Counted from the stretch's first letter, positions 35,947-43,835 are shown. The stretch is DNA of 49,710 nucleotides from Scatosoma sp045127595 (GCA_045127595.1 JBGVQS010000004.1:1-49710), one strand, 5' to 3'. Notes: generated from the letters alone by a model not told the origin. Numbers and translations are program-made.

Positions 35947-35984
35947 GAAAGGCGGTTTATCCCCTAAAAGACGAACCGCCTTTC
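35947..35984 (+). terminator. Stem-loop after ppdK (weak terminator or 3' stabiliser)
   Basis: Perfect 11-bp stem GAAAGGCGGTT (35947-35957) / AACCGCCTTTC (35974-35984) with a 16-nt loop, ten bases after the ppdK stop. The T-run is poor (GGTCTTTGC), so termination may be partial and the following AAA+ gene could receive read-through. A separate palindrome GTTTGT-N6-ACAAAC is at 36002-36019. Confidence 0.6.
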
Positions 35985-36110
35985 GGTCTTTGCAAAATCA
36001 TGTTTGTAATTTAACAAACGTTATTAAAAGTCAGTAGCGCATAATATGGGTCTTGTCCGAATACGATAGAATGGATTTGACTTATGCGTAATAAATAGGA
36101 GAAAAAACGA

Positions 36111-37796
36111 ATGAAATCTTCTAAGAAAAAAAGCGGTGGCTTATTTATGTTTTTAGCCATTGCAGTGTTGCTCGGGTTCTTCGGCGCGGCAGGTATGATT
36201 CTGTTGGACACAGAAAGCGGTCTTCGTGCGGCGTCTTGGGATAAGAACTTGATGGTATCGCTTGCGAACGTTTTTGAAATCAAGCGTATTAATTCCAGCT
36301 CGATCGAAATGTTGGGCGTTGGGTTTATTTACGGTTCTTTGGTCGTAGCGATTGGGTTGTTGCTTTTGAAGGGCGGAATCCAAGCGTTGTTTGCAAAGAA
36401 GAAAGTACCCGCAAAATTGGTTACGACGGTGATTTGCGTAATCAGCCTTGGTATCTTTGTGCTTGGTTGGGCGGCTGCGCTCGGTCTTTGCGTATTGAAA
36501 GATGTTAAACTGAAATATTTATTCCTTACGCTTGGTTATTTCGGTTTGTCGTTTGTAACGATCGTCATTATCGGTGCGCTCGTATTCTTGTTGCTTTCTT
36601 TGATCGGCCGTGCATTCCGCGCGGGCGGCAGCGGCAGCGCGCAAATCGCGGGCGTTGCAGGGGACTTGGACGTTAGCTCCTCTAAGAAAGAAACGGGGGA
36701 AATATTCCCTGACTTGAAGCGTATTGACGAAGAATTTGCCGGCAAGGAAGTTACGCCGATTTCGGATAATCCTCCCTGCTCGCTTTCGGAATTTATCGAA
36801 AGATTCCAAGCGTATTTGGCAGTGAAACAGGAACTTTATTATGACCGCAGAATGCTTCGTTCCTTTACGGCAGGTCTTGCTACTTCGAGATTGATCATTC
36901 TCGAAGGTTTGAGCGGTACTGGTAAATCTTCGCTTCCCAGATGGTTTGCGGAATTCGTAGGAAGTAAAACCTTCTTCGCACCCGTACAATCGACTTGGCG
37001 CGATCGTACCGACGTTCTCGGTTTCTATAACGACTTCGGTTACGTATTCAAGGAAACGGACTTCTTGAAGAGAATGTACCAGTCTTCGTATACGCATAAC
37101 AACTTTAACCTGATGGTTCTCGACGAAATGAACTTGTCGCGTGTAGAATATTACTTTGCGGACTTCCTTTCCGTTCTTGAATATCCTCCCGAAGATTGGA
37201 GAATTACGTTGATGACGGCGCTTGATCCCAAGTACGCACCCAAGAACATTCAAAAGGGCGCGATTGCGATTCCCGTTAATACTTGGTTTGTCGGTACGGC
37301 GAACAAGGACGACTCGACGTTCACAATTACGGATAAGGTATACGACCGTGCAGTCGTACTCGACTTCAAGGAACGTAACAGCAAGATCGAAACGACGGCT
37401 GATCCTGAGCCTATCAATATGACGCCCGGTCAGCTTATGGCATTGTTCGATACGGCGATTAGAACGGAAGAATACCGTCTTACGCCTGCGGAACTTCAAA
37501 AATTCGTTGATCTTTCCAACTTCGTATACGACTTGTTCGAAATCCGTTTCGGTAACCGTATTATGAACCAGATTACTTCGTTTGTACCTGCATACGTAGG
37601 TTTGGGCGGTACGAAAGAAGAAGCAATCGACATCATGTTCGCACGTAAAGTATTACATAAACTCGAAGGCAGATTCGAAGATTATATCAAGGACGGTCTT
37701 ATCCGTTTGCAGAGCAAGATCGCACAAGTTTACGGGCACGGCGTTTTGGAAGAAACGGAAGAATTGATGGGTCAGTTGCTTAAGAAATTGGTATAA
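36111..37796 (+). CDS. Membrane-anchored McrB-like AAA+ NTPase
   Basis: 561 aa. Four hydrophobic helices occupy the N-terminal third (about 11-32, 68-87, 101-125, 135-166). A linker follows, then an AAA+ module of the McrB/dynein-midasin type. Walker A is GLSGTGKSS (266-274). The McrB-like Walker B segment is LMVLDEMNLSRVEYYFADFL (334-353). The sensor is FVGTANKDDSTFTITDKVYD, where McrB has an MNTADRS-like block; the following McrB arginine pair is reduced to DRAVVLDF. No DNA-binding domain is seen; membrane helices take its place. Start has AGGAGAA. The next gene, 23 bp later, is its probable partner. Codon choice resembles ppdK. Confidence 0.85.
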   Translation: MKSSKKKSGGLFMFLAIAVLLGFFGAAGMILLDTESGLRAASWDKNLMVSLANVFEIKRINSSSIEMLGVGFIYGSLVVAIGLLLLKGGIQALFAKKKVPAKLVTTVICVISLGIFVLGWAAALGLCVLKDVKLKYLFLTLGYFGLSFVTIVIIGALVFLLLSLIGRAFRAGGSGSAQIAGVAGDLDVSSSKKETGEIFPDLKRIDEEFAGKEVTPISDNPPCSLSEFIERFQAYLAVKQELYYDRRMLRSFTAGLATSRLIILEGLSGTGKSSLPRWFAEFVGSKTFFAPVQSTWRDRTDVLGFYNDFGYVFKETDFLKRMYQSSYTHNNFNLMVLDEMNLSRVEYYFADFLSVLEYPPEDWRITLMTALDPKYAPKNIQKGAIAIPVNTWFVGTANKDDSTFTITDKVYDRAVVLDFKERNSKIETTADPEPINMTPGQLMALFDTAIRTEEYRLTPAELQKFVDLSNFVYDLFEIRFGNRIMNQITSFVPAYVGLGGTKEEAIDIMFARKVLHKLEGRFEDYIKDGLIRLQSKIAQVYGHGVLEETEELMGQLLKKLV

Positions 37797-37819
37797 AGAT
37801 AGGTAAAACGGATTAATTT

Positions 37820-39232
37820 ATGGAAAAGAGCGTTATAAAATATCTTGCGGATTTCTCGTTAAAGATCGAGGAATCGTACGGGGATATCATCGAATTGCGC
37901 CAGATGTTTGAAGATTCAGATGGCGGACAACTTAATATAGCCGATGACCTTACGTGGATCGACGATTTCAAGGCAACGCTCACCTGTCTTCAGCGAATTC
38001 TTGCCAACGAGCACTTGCACGTTAAATTCGTCAAGGAACTCGTTAAGGTACAGGCAGCAAGCCGACTCGACCAAGAAGGCTTTGCAATGACCTTACGTAC
38101 GCCCCGCGTATGGAAGAACACGGATAAGGGCTTGCGCCCGGCGGAAGTGTATATGAATCTTTACGAAGACGAATATGCAATCTATGAAAATCGCTTTATC
38201 AAGATGGTAATCGACGAAATGATCCGCTATCTTGCGTCAATACTGAACGAGTTAGGGGATTCGCTTGGTAACTTGCGTTCGTATTTCGGTTCGAAGATTA
38301 CCCCGGCAGGCGCGTTGCGTATGCAGGAAGAATTTACCCCTGAAACCTCGGACGATAAACGTATTTTGGCGGATGACGAAGATCCGATCGTTGCCACGTA
38401 TAACGAAGTGGAAACGATGCTCCGTAAGATCAAGAGATGTAAATCGAGCCGTCTTTACAGGGCGTGCTTGCAGAAACCTCCGATTATGGGTGCGATCCAA
38501 CCGACGAACATTTTAACGAAAGATTTCAGCTACCGTCAATGCTATCTGTTCTATAAGCGTTTGGGTAAAATGCGGAATCATGAAGAAAACGTTATTCCTG
38601 CATTACATACGAACGGCGTGCTTCGTTTGCTCTATGCATTGCACAGAAAAGGTTATCATTTGGTTCGTTCCTCGGTTGCTATGAAAGCGGCTGACGACAG
38701 CTATACGGTAAAGAACGTATTGATGCAAAACGAGCATTTCAATATTGAAGTCAGCAGTATCAGCAAAGACGAATTGTTGTTTAAAACCACGATGCGTCAG
38801 CAGGAGCACGAAAAGGATAGTCGGGAAGCAATCAGCCCCCGCTACACGTCATCCGTGTTGGTGAAATTCTCCGATTGTACGGCGGAAGAAAGCGGCGAGC
38901 TTGAACGTCAGTACCGTCAAGAAAAGCTGATGAAAGGCTACGACGACGTATACCTTGCGGTTTATTCCCGTAAGCGCGCAAAGAGCGAAGGCGTATTAAA
39001 CTTTGCAAATAGAGGCGATTTTAACTGCCGTGTATCGGAAGACTTTGTTCGTTCCCTTACGATGGTATTAGTCGGCTCGCACAAGATTTTCGAAAGACGT
39101 TGTCCTGTATGCGGAACTCGTTTCGCAGGCAGCGAAGAAGAAGTTCATAACTGTATCACGTGCGATAGCGTTTGGTCGCTTGTCAAAGAAAAAGACGTGG
39201 AAAAAGTATGGGTAAAACGTGTTAGAAACTAA
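37820..39232 (+). CDS. DUF2357-like protein with C-terminal zinc ribbon, partner of the McrB-like ATPase
   Basis: 470 aa. The N-terminal half has LRTPRVWKNTDKGLRPAEVY followed by NLYEDEYAIYENRFIKMVID, resembling the DUF2357 pattern with its conserved ENRF-x-K. Such proteins pair with McrB-type ATPases in the McrC position. The end carries a zinc ribbon: C428-PV-C431 and C445-IT-C448. I could not see a PD-(D/E)xK active site in the C-terminal half; the segment KGYDDVYLAVYSRKRAK is where one would look. It starts 23 bp after the ATPase with a weak ribosome binding site (AGGTAAAACGG) and ends at a strong terminator. Family placement is moderate confidence. Confidence 0.65.
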   Translation: MEKSVIKYLADFSLKIEESYGDIIELRQMFEDSDGGQLNIADDLTWIDDFKATLTCLQRILANEHLHVKFVKELVKVQAASRLDQEGFAMTLRTPRVWKNTDKGLRPAEVYMNLYEDEYAIYENRFIKMVIDEMIRYLASILNELGDSLGNLRSYFGSKITPAGALRMQEEFTPETSDDKRILADDEDPIVATYNEVETMLRKIKRCKSSRLYRACLQKPPIMGAIQPTNILTKDFSYRQCYLFYKRLGKMRNHEENVIPALHTNGVLRLLYALHRKGYHLVRSSVAMKAADDSYTVKNVLMQNEHFNIEVSSISKDELLFKTTMRQQEHEKDSREAISPRYTSSVLVKFSDCTAEESGELERQYRQEKLMKGYDDVYLAVYSRKRAKSEGVLNFANRGDFNCRVSEDFVRSLTMVLVGSHKIFERRCPVCGTRFAGSEEEVHNCITCDSVWSLVKEKDVEKVWVKRVRN

Positions 39233-39240
39233 CCTAAAAT

Positions 39241-39277
39241 AAAAAAGAGAGATCCGAAGCGTTCGGGTCTCTTTTTT
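39241..39277 (+). terminator. Intrinsic terminator after the McrB-like/DUF2357 pair
   Basis: Stem AGATCCGAA / TTCGGGTCT (one wobble) around GCG, extended outward by G-C and A-T pairs into A6 on the left and T6 (39272-39277) on the right. Confidence 0.9.
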
Positions 39278-39291
39278 ATGGAGTTTGTTGC

Positions 39292-39553
39292 GAGATTGCC
39301 GCGCTGCGCTCGCAATGACGCTGGAAGAGATTGCCACGCTACGCTCGCAATGACAGATTGGGGATTTTTCAGGTTGTCATTGCGAGGAATGAAATGACGA
39401 AGCAATCTCGTATAAAATAACGCGATAATAAATATGAGATTGCCGTGCTGTGCTCGCAATGACCATGAAAGAGATTGCTGCGTTGTGCTTACAATGACGG
39501 ATTGGGGATTTTTCAGGTTGTCATTGCGAGGAATGAAATGACGAAGCAATCTC
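39292..39553. repeat. Tandemly duplicated composite of palindromic GAGATTGC...GCAATGAC repeats
   Basis: Six elements of one family. Four forward units (GAGATTGCC...TCGCAATGAC) lie at 39292-39319, 39327-39354, 39436-39463 and 39471-39498. Two inverted units (GTCATTGCGAGGAATGAAAT...GCAATCTC) lie at 39376-39409 and 39520-39553. The order A-A-B occurs twice with an exact 144-bp period, so the block was duplicated as a whole. A and B units can pair into long hairpins. The sequence type (GTCATTGCGAGG... AGCAATCTC) is known as an interspersed palindromic repeat in many unrelated bacteria. No open frame or terminator is within it. Confidence 0.9.
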
Positions 39554-39591
39554 ATATAAAAACAATCTTTTCCCATATCCAAAAAATTTCC

Positions 39592-39620
39592 TTGACATTC
39601 GTAGGAAGATATGCTATACT
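39592..39620 (+). promoter_or_regulatory. Promoter of the MarR-type regulator
   Basis: -35 TTGACA (39592-39597, consensus), 17-bp spacer, -10 TATACT (39615-39620) with TGC before it. One of the strongest promoters in the window. The predicted start is about 39627, inside the operator palindrome. Confidence 0.88.
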
Positions 39621-39624
39621 ATAT

Positions 39625-39642
39625 TTGTTGTTTTTACAACAA
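39625..39642. promoter_or_regulatory. Probable MarR operator
   Basis: TTGTTGT-TTTT-ACAACAA is an 18-bp palindrome with 7-bp arms covering the predicted transcription start. The size, spacing and position are as expected for autorepression by the MarR-family product. Confidence 0.7.
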
Positions 39643-39663
39643 GTTTTTACTTAGGAGTAAACA

Positions 39664-40122
39664 ATGGAAGAAAGATTTAGAACGTTTACGACGCAAATAG
39701 CAAAGGTTAGCCGTTTGGTACGTAAAATCAAAACGGAAGAAATGTCGGAATTTGATTTAAAGAGCGGGCACGTTTCCTGCCTGTATTATTTATACAAACA
39801 AAACGCGTTAACGTCCAAGCAGCTTTGCGATATTTGCAAAGAAGATAAAGCCTCCATTTCAAGATCGATGGACTACCTTACAAAAGAGGGTTACGTTTAT
39901 TGCAAAGGGCAAAGCGGGAAACGGTATAGATGCCCCTTTTATCTTACGGAGAAAGGTAAGGAAGTCGGGGCGCATATCGTCGAGAAAATCGATAGAATAC
40001 TTTCCCAGACGAATGAAGGCTTGACAGATGAACAGTTACGGGATTTCTATCGCGCGCTTGCCATGATAAGCAATAATTTGGAAAAAATATGCGAAAGCTA
40101 CGACGATAGCGACAAGGATTAA
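39664..40122 (+). CDS. MarR-family transcriptional regulator
   Basis: 152 aa, typical length. Winged-helix core: SGHVSCLYYLYKQNALTSKQ, then recognition helix DKASISRSMDYLTKEGYVYC and the wing GKRYRCPFYLTEKGKEV. Flanking helices form the dimer interface. ATG has TAGGAG upstream. The gene probably represses itself through the palindrome at 39625. The effector and other targets are unknown; the aminotransferase downstream has its own promoter, with a different palindrome in it, so it is not obviously a target. Confidence 0.92.
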   Translation: MEERFRTFTTQIAKVSRLVRKIKTEEMSEFDLKSGHVSCLYYLYKQNALTSKQLCDICKEDKASISRSMDYLTKEGYVYCKGQSGKRYRCPFYLTEKGKEVGAHIVEKIDRILSQTNEGLTDEQLRDFYRALAMISNNLEKICESYDDSDKD

Positions 40123-40173
40123 AAGGGAAACGATTCTTTCCTTGAATGGTTTTTACTTGCAAAGGGAAAATTC

Positions 40174-40202
40174 TTTACAAATACACGCGCGCGTGTTATA
40201 AT
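40174..40202 (+). promoter_or_regulatory. Promoter of the aminotransferase with a 14-bp palindrome in its spacer
   Basis: -35 TTTACA (40174-40179), 17-bp spacer, extended -10 TGTTATAAT ending at 40202. Between the boxes, 40183-40196 is the perfect palindrome ACACGCGCGCGTGT, a strict purine/pyrimidine alternation. An operator here would block RNA polymerase directly. Confidence 0.75.
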
Positions 40203-40228
40203 AATAAGGAAGAAAAAGGGGGAAGGGT

Positions 40229-41416
40229 ATGTATAACGAAAAAGCGTACGCATTGGGAAGCAAGCGTTCTTCCATACGGGAAATATTTGAATACGCCAAA
40301 AAACGCGCCGAAGAAATTGGGGCGGAAAACGTGTATGATTTTTCGATTGGCAATCCTTCTGTACCTGCTCCCAAGGAAGTGGACGAAGCGATTGTAAAAG
40401 CAATCCATGAAACGCCGTCCGTGCTATTGCACGGCTATACTTCCGCGCAGGGGGATAAAGAAGTGCGTGAAACGCTCGCACGCAATTATCAGCGTCGGTT
40501 TGGCGTAGCGCTTACGGGCGACGATTTGTATATGACCTGCGGTGCGGCGGCTTCTTTGACGGTTACGCTGCACGCCTTGACGAACGCGCAGGACGAATAT
40601 ATCGTATTTGCGCCCTTTTTCCCTGAATACCGCGTGTTTGTGGAAGGCGCAGGGGGAAAGCTCGTGCTTGTGGACTCCGATCAAACGACAATGCTGCCTG
40701 ATTTTACCGCACTTGAAAAAGCGATTACGGCAAAGACGAAAGGGGTGATTATCAATTCCCCTAACAATCCTTCGGGCGTGGTTTACGGGGAAGAAACGCT
40801 GTTGTGTTTGTCGAAGCTTTTAAAGGAAAAATCGGCGGAATACGGCAAGCCGATTTATTTGATTTCCGACGAGCCGTATAGAGAGCTTGTCTACGGAGAA
40901 AAAACGGTCGTTTCGCCCATGCGTTATTACGACGAAACTTTTGTGTGCTATTCTTATTCCAAATCCCTTTCCTTGCCAGGGGAGCGTATCGGGTATATTG
41001 CGGTAAATCCCGCGGCGAAAAACGCAAAAGCGTTGTATGCGGCGGTGTGCGGCGCAGGGAGAAAGCTTGGGTTTGTTTGCGCGCCCGCACTCTTTCAGCG
41101 GGTAGCGGCGGCTTGCGACGGCTTTACTGCCGATATAAGCGTTTACAAGCGCAGCCGAGATTTGCTGTATAAGGGTTTGACGGAGAGCGGTTTTACCTGT
41201 ATTTATCCCGACGGAGCGTTTTATTTGTTTGTGAAAGCACCCAAAGGAAGCGGTGCGGAGTTTTGTAAAAACGCTAAAAAATACGAGCTTTTGCTTGTAG
41301 ACGGAGAGGATTTCGGCGCGAGGGATTGGGTGCGGATTGCCTATTGCGTACCGACCGAGCGGATAGAGCGAGCTTTACCCTTATTTAAATTACTTGCGGA
41401 AGAATACGGGCTTTAA
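40229..41416 (+). CDS. Class I/II (fold-type I) PLP-dependent aminotransferase
   Basis: 395 aa, aspartate-aminotransferase-like. Motifs: FSIGNPSVPAP at the N-terminus, NSPNNPSGVVY, ISDEPYRELVY with the PLP aspartate, and the PLP lysine in CYSYSKSLSLPGERIGY. The C-terminal carboxylate-binding arginine is in WVRIAYC. Substrate specificity cannot be read from this. Start has AGGGGGAAGGG. It stands as a single gene behind its own promoter. Confidence 0.9.
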   Translation: MYNEKAYALGSKRSSIREIFEYAKKRAEEIGAENVYDFSIGNPSVPAPKEVDEAIVKAIHETPSVLLHGYTSAQGDKEVRETLARNYQRRFGVALTGDDLYMTCGAAASLTVTLHALTNAQDEYIVFAPFFPEYRVFVEGAGGKLVLVDSDQTTMLPDFTALEKAITAKTKGVIINSPNNPSGVVYGEETLLCLSKLLKEKSAEYGKPIYLISDEPYRELVYGEKTVVSPMRYYDETFVCYSYSKSLSLPGERIGYIAVNPAAKNAKALYAAVCGAGRKLGFVCAPALFQRVAAACDGFTADISVYKRSRDLLYKGLTESGFTCIYPDGAFYLFVKAPKGSGAEFCKNAKKYELLLVDGEDFGARDWVRIAYCVPTERIERALPLFKLLAEEYGL

Positions 41417-41489
41417 GGAGAGTTTTGCGTTAAAAAAGCATAAAAAAATCTAAAAAAAGAAAAAAATTAAAAAAAGACGATAAAAAAGA

Positions 41490-41518
41490 TTGACAACCCC
41501 TTGAAAGTGTGTTAAACT
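41490..41518 (+). promoter_or_regulatory. Promoter of rpmG-secE-nusG-rplK-rplA
   Basis: -35 TTGACA (41490-41495, consensus), 17-bp spacer, -10 TAAACT (41513-41518) with TGT before it. The predicted start is about 41525. Confidence 0.8.
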
Positions 41519-41527
41519 TATTTCACG

Positions 41528-41552
41528 CACCCGAAGAGGGGTGTAATTTTTT
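41528..41552 (+). terminator. Possible attenuator hairpin in the rpmG leader
   Basis: CACCC-GAAGAG-GGGTG followed after TAA by six T's (41547-41552), only three bases downstream of the predicted start and before GGAG/ATG of rpmG. The stem is short (5-6 bp), so this is tentative. Confidence 0.35.
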
Positions 41553-41568
41553 GTATGGAGTTTTTACT

Positions 41569-41733
41569 ATGGCAACCAAAACGGCAAGAGCTAAAATCAC
41601 GTTTGAATGCACCGAATGCAAGCATAGAAATTACGACAGTATTAAGAACAAGAAGAACGATCCCGATAGATTGGTTCTTTCCAAATACTGCCCTTTCTGC
41701 AAGAAACACACGGAACACAAAGAATCGAAATAA
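41569..41733 (+). CDS. rpmG: 50S ribosomal protein L33
   Basis: 54 aa. Zinc-binding (C+) form with CTEC and CPFC pairs: ITFECTECKHRNYDSIKNKK and LSKYCPFCKKHTEHKE. The frame is open from 41509, but ATG 41569 has GGAG (41551-41558 region) and is the family start MATKTARAKI. The cysteines mean it needs zinc; many Bacillota also keep a cysteine-free copy elsewhere. It heads the secE-nusG-rplKA cluster, the usual Bacillota arrangement. Confidence 0.93.
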   Translation: MATKTARAKITFECTECKHRNYDSIKNKKNDPDRLVLSKYCPFCKKHTEHKESK

Positions 41734-41750
41734 TTTCGTTTACGCGGCGG

Positions 41751-41769
41751 CTTGACGTATTTCGTCAAG
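41751..41769 (+). promoter_or_regulatory. Hairpin between rpmG and secE
   Basis: CTTGACG-TATTT-CGTCAAG is a perfect 7-bp stem with no sufficient T-run. It lies in the 61-bp gap and could be an RNA processing or stability site. Confidence 0.5.
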
Positions 41770-41794
41770 TTTCGCTTTGCGCATGAGGTATCAA

Positions 41795-42013
41795 ATGGCA
41801 AACGCAACAAAAATGAAGAACAAGAAACCAAATTGGTTTCGTCGCGTAGGTGCGAAGTTCAAGGAAACTTTCTCCGAACTCAAAAGAGTAACTTGGCCCA
41901 AATTTACCACCGTACTGAAAACGACGGGCGTCGTTCTCGTAATCGTAGGTATTTTCCTTGTAGCGGTAACGGGCGTAGACAGACTTTTGAGCTGGCTTCT
42001 TACCTTGATTTAA
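41795..42013 (+). CDS. secE: Preprotein translocase subunit SecE
   Basis: Small essential clamp of the SecYEG channel. 72 aa with the amphipathic segment FKETFSELKRVTWPKFTTVL and one membrane helix (TGVVLVIVGIFLVAVTGVDR). ATG 41795 is chosen because GAGGT (41785-41789) is at a normal distance. ATGs at 41777 and 41783 lie in frame upstream without a site. nusG follows after 19 bp. Confidence 0.93.
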   Translation: MANATKMKNKKPNWFRRVGAKFKETFSELKRVTWPKFTTVLKTTGVVLVIVGIFLVAVTGVDRLLSWLLTLI

Positions 42014-42032
42014 CGCGCGCGGAGGATCGAAT

Positions 42033-42590
42033 ATGCCGATGAATGAAGAACCCAAGTGGTATATCCTTCACACCTATTCGGGCTACGAAGCGATGGTCAA
42101 GGACAGCTTGGAAAAGTTGATTGAAAACAACAATCTGGGCGACTATATCGTCGATCTCAAAATCCCGATGGAACAGGTCATTGAAGAGAAAAACGGCAAG
42201 AAGAAGATTGTAGAAAGAAAGCTTCTTCCTTGCTACGTTTTCATTAAGATGATTTATACCAACCAAATTTGGTATTACGTAACGAGTACTCGTGGCGTAA
42301 CGGGTTTCTGCGGTCCTCAGGGTAGACCTATTCCCATGAAAGAAGAAGAAATCCGCAAGATGCGCTTGGAAGAATTCGTATCGACGGAAACTTTTGCGAT
42401 CGGGGATACGGTTTCTATCGAAGACGGTCCTTTGAAGGGTTTCTTTGGTACGATCAAAGAACTCAACGCACAGGCGCAGAAAGCAAAGATTTCCACGACG
42501 ATGTTCGGCAGAGCGACCGACGTCGAGGTGGAATATATCCAAATCAAGCGCGTAGACGCGGAACTTCCCGCGCCCTCCGACGAGGAATAA
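42033..42590 (+). CDS. nusG: Transcription termination/antitermination protein NusG
   Basis: 185 aa. NGN domain: KWYILHTYSGYEAMVKDSLE, LLPCYVFIKM and RGVTGFCGPQGRPIP. C-terminal KOW domain: AIGDTVSIEDGPLKGFFGTI. It binds the RNA polymerase clamp and links transcription to translation or Rho. GGAGGATC precedes the ATG. Standard place between secE and rplK. Confidence 0.96.
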   Translation: MPMNEEPKWYILHTYSGYEAMVKDSLEKLIENNNLGDYIVDLKIPMEQVIEEKNGKKKIVERKLLPCYVFIKMIYTNQIWYYVTSTRGVTGFCGPQGRPIPMKEEEIRKMRLEEFVSTETFAIGDTVSIEDGPLKGFFGTIKELNAQAQKAKISTTMFGRATDVEVEYIQIKRVDAELPAPSDEE

Positions 42591-42680
42591 TCGCGCAACA
42601 CACAATCACGTTAAAAATGTGGGAGAGACGTCAAATATTTTCAGGGCGTCTTGTTATAACCACAAAGGAGAACTATATTT

Positions 42681-43106
42681 ATGGCTAAGAAAATCACAGC
42701 AGTCGTAAAATTGCAGCTTCCCGCTGGTAAAGCTACTCCGGCTCCTCCCGTAGGTTCGACCCTTGGTCCCTTCGGTATTAACTTGCCCGGCTTTACGAAG
42801 GAATTCAACGCAAAAACGGCAGACAAACCCGGTCTCATCATCCCCGTTGTCGTAACGATGTATCAAGACCGTTCCTTCACGTTCATTTTGAAGACCCCTC
42901 CCGCTCCCGTTCTTATCAAGAAAGCTCTTGGTTTGGAAACAGCAAGCGCAAAACCCAACTCCGTAAAAGTTGGTAAGTTGACGAAAGCTCAGGTGGAAGA
43001 AATCGCGAAGACGAAGATGCCCGACTTGAACTGCACGTCTCTTGAAAGCGCTATGAGCATGATCGCCGGCACCGCACGCAGCATGGGCGTTACGGTAGAG
43101 GAATAA
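42681..43106 (+). CDS. rplK: 50S ribosomal protein L11
   Basis: 141 aa. N-terminal VKLQLPAGKATPAPPVGSTL is the conserved proline-rich switch; the C-terminal rRNA-binding domain ends MIAGTARSMGVTVEE. It belongs to the GTPase-associated centre with L10/L12. AAGGAGAAC precedes the ATG. The 90-bp gap after nusG holds a small AGACG (42626) / CGTCT (42647) pairing but no clear promoter, so it is probably co-transcribed with nusG. Confidence 0.97.
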   Translation: MAKKITAVVKLQLPAGKATPAPPVGSTLGPFGINLPGFTKEFNAKTADKPGLIIPVVVTMYQDRSFTFILKTPPAPVLIKKALGLETASAKPNSVKVGKLTKAQVEEIAKTKMPDLNCTSLESAMSMIAGTARSMGVTVEE

Positions 43107-43124
43107 TAGAGGAGGCGACGGATT

Positions 43125-43811
43125 ATGAAATACGGTAAAAAATATCAGGACAGCGTAAAAGCGTTTGACCTCACGAAACAGTACGAAGCATCGGAAGCAG
43201 TTTCCGTTTTGCTCGAAACCGCAAAGGCTAACTTTGACGAAACCATCGAAATGCACGTTCGTTTGGGCGTTGACCCCCGTCAGGCTGATCAACAAGTACG
43301 TGGCGTACTCGTTCTTCCCAACGGTACTGGTAAAACCAAGAGAGTTTTGGTTATCGCTAAGGGTGCGAAAGCAGACGCAGCAGCTGCTGCTGGCGCAGAC
43401 TACGTAGGCGCTGAAGAACTCATCGCAAAGATCCAAAACGAAAACTGGTTCGATTTCGACGTTATGATCACGACGCCCGACATGATGGGTATGGTTGGTC
43501 GTATCGGTCGTGTCCTTGGTCCTAAGGGCTTGATGCCTAACCCTAAATCGGGTACGGTTACCATGGACGTTGAAAAGGCAATCGCAGAAGTTAAAGCTGG
43601 TAAAGTTGAATACAGACTTGACAAAACCGCAATTATCCACTGCCCTATCGGCAAGAAGAGCTTCGGTAAAGAAAAGATCGTTGAAAACTTCACCGCGCTT
43701 ATGGACGCAATCATTAAGGCGAAGCCCGCTGCTGCAAAAGGTACGTACATCAAGAGCGTAACGCTTGCATCGACAATGGGCCCTGGCGTTAAAGTATTGC
43801 CCAAGCTTTAA
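43125..43811 (+). CDS. rplA: 50S ribosomal protein L1
   Basis: 228 aa, full length. Signature GMVGRIGRVLGPKGLMPNPK is intact, and the C-terminus ends STMGPGVKVLPKL. It binds 23S rRNA at the mobile stalk and, in many bacteria, represses its own operon mRNA. GGAGGCGACGG precedes the ATG. An inverted repeat 25 bp downstream overlaps the next promoter. Confidence 0.97.
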   Translation: MKYGKKYQDSVKAFDLTKQYEASEAVSVLLETAKANFDETIEMHVRLGVDPRQADQQVRGVLVLPNGTGKTKRVLVIAKGAKADAAAAAGADYVGAEELIAKIQNENWFDFDVMITTPDMMGMVGRIGRVLGPKGLMPNPKSGTVTMDVEKAIAEVKAGKVEYRLDKTAIIHCPIGKKSFGKEKIVENFTALMDAIIKAKPAAAKGTYIKSVTLASTMGPGVKVLPKL

Positions 43812-43835
43812 TTTTCAAAAACAGTAAAAATTTTT

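Noticed and set aside
36519..37499. A 326-codon minus-strand frame opposite the McrB-like gene.
   Set aside because: The plus strand has clear Walker A and B motifs; the antisense product is basic and unlike any family.
39292..39553. A CRISPR array.
   Set aside because: Units are palindromic, occur in both orientations and have irregular gaps (7-27 bp) that are themselves duplicated; there is no uniform repeat-spacer pattern and no cas gene.
41734..41794. A tRNA-Trp between rpmG and secE, common in related operons.
   Set aside because: The gap is only 61 bp and shows a simple 7-bp hairpin, no cloverleaf.
42654..43640. A 328-codon minus-strand frame across rplK and rplA.
   Set aside because: Both ribosomal genes are unmistakable on the plus strand; the antisense frame is a by-product of their codon bias.
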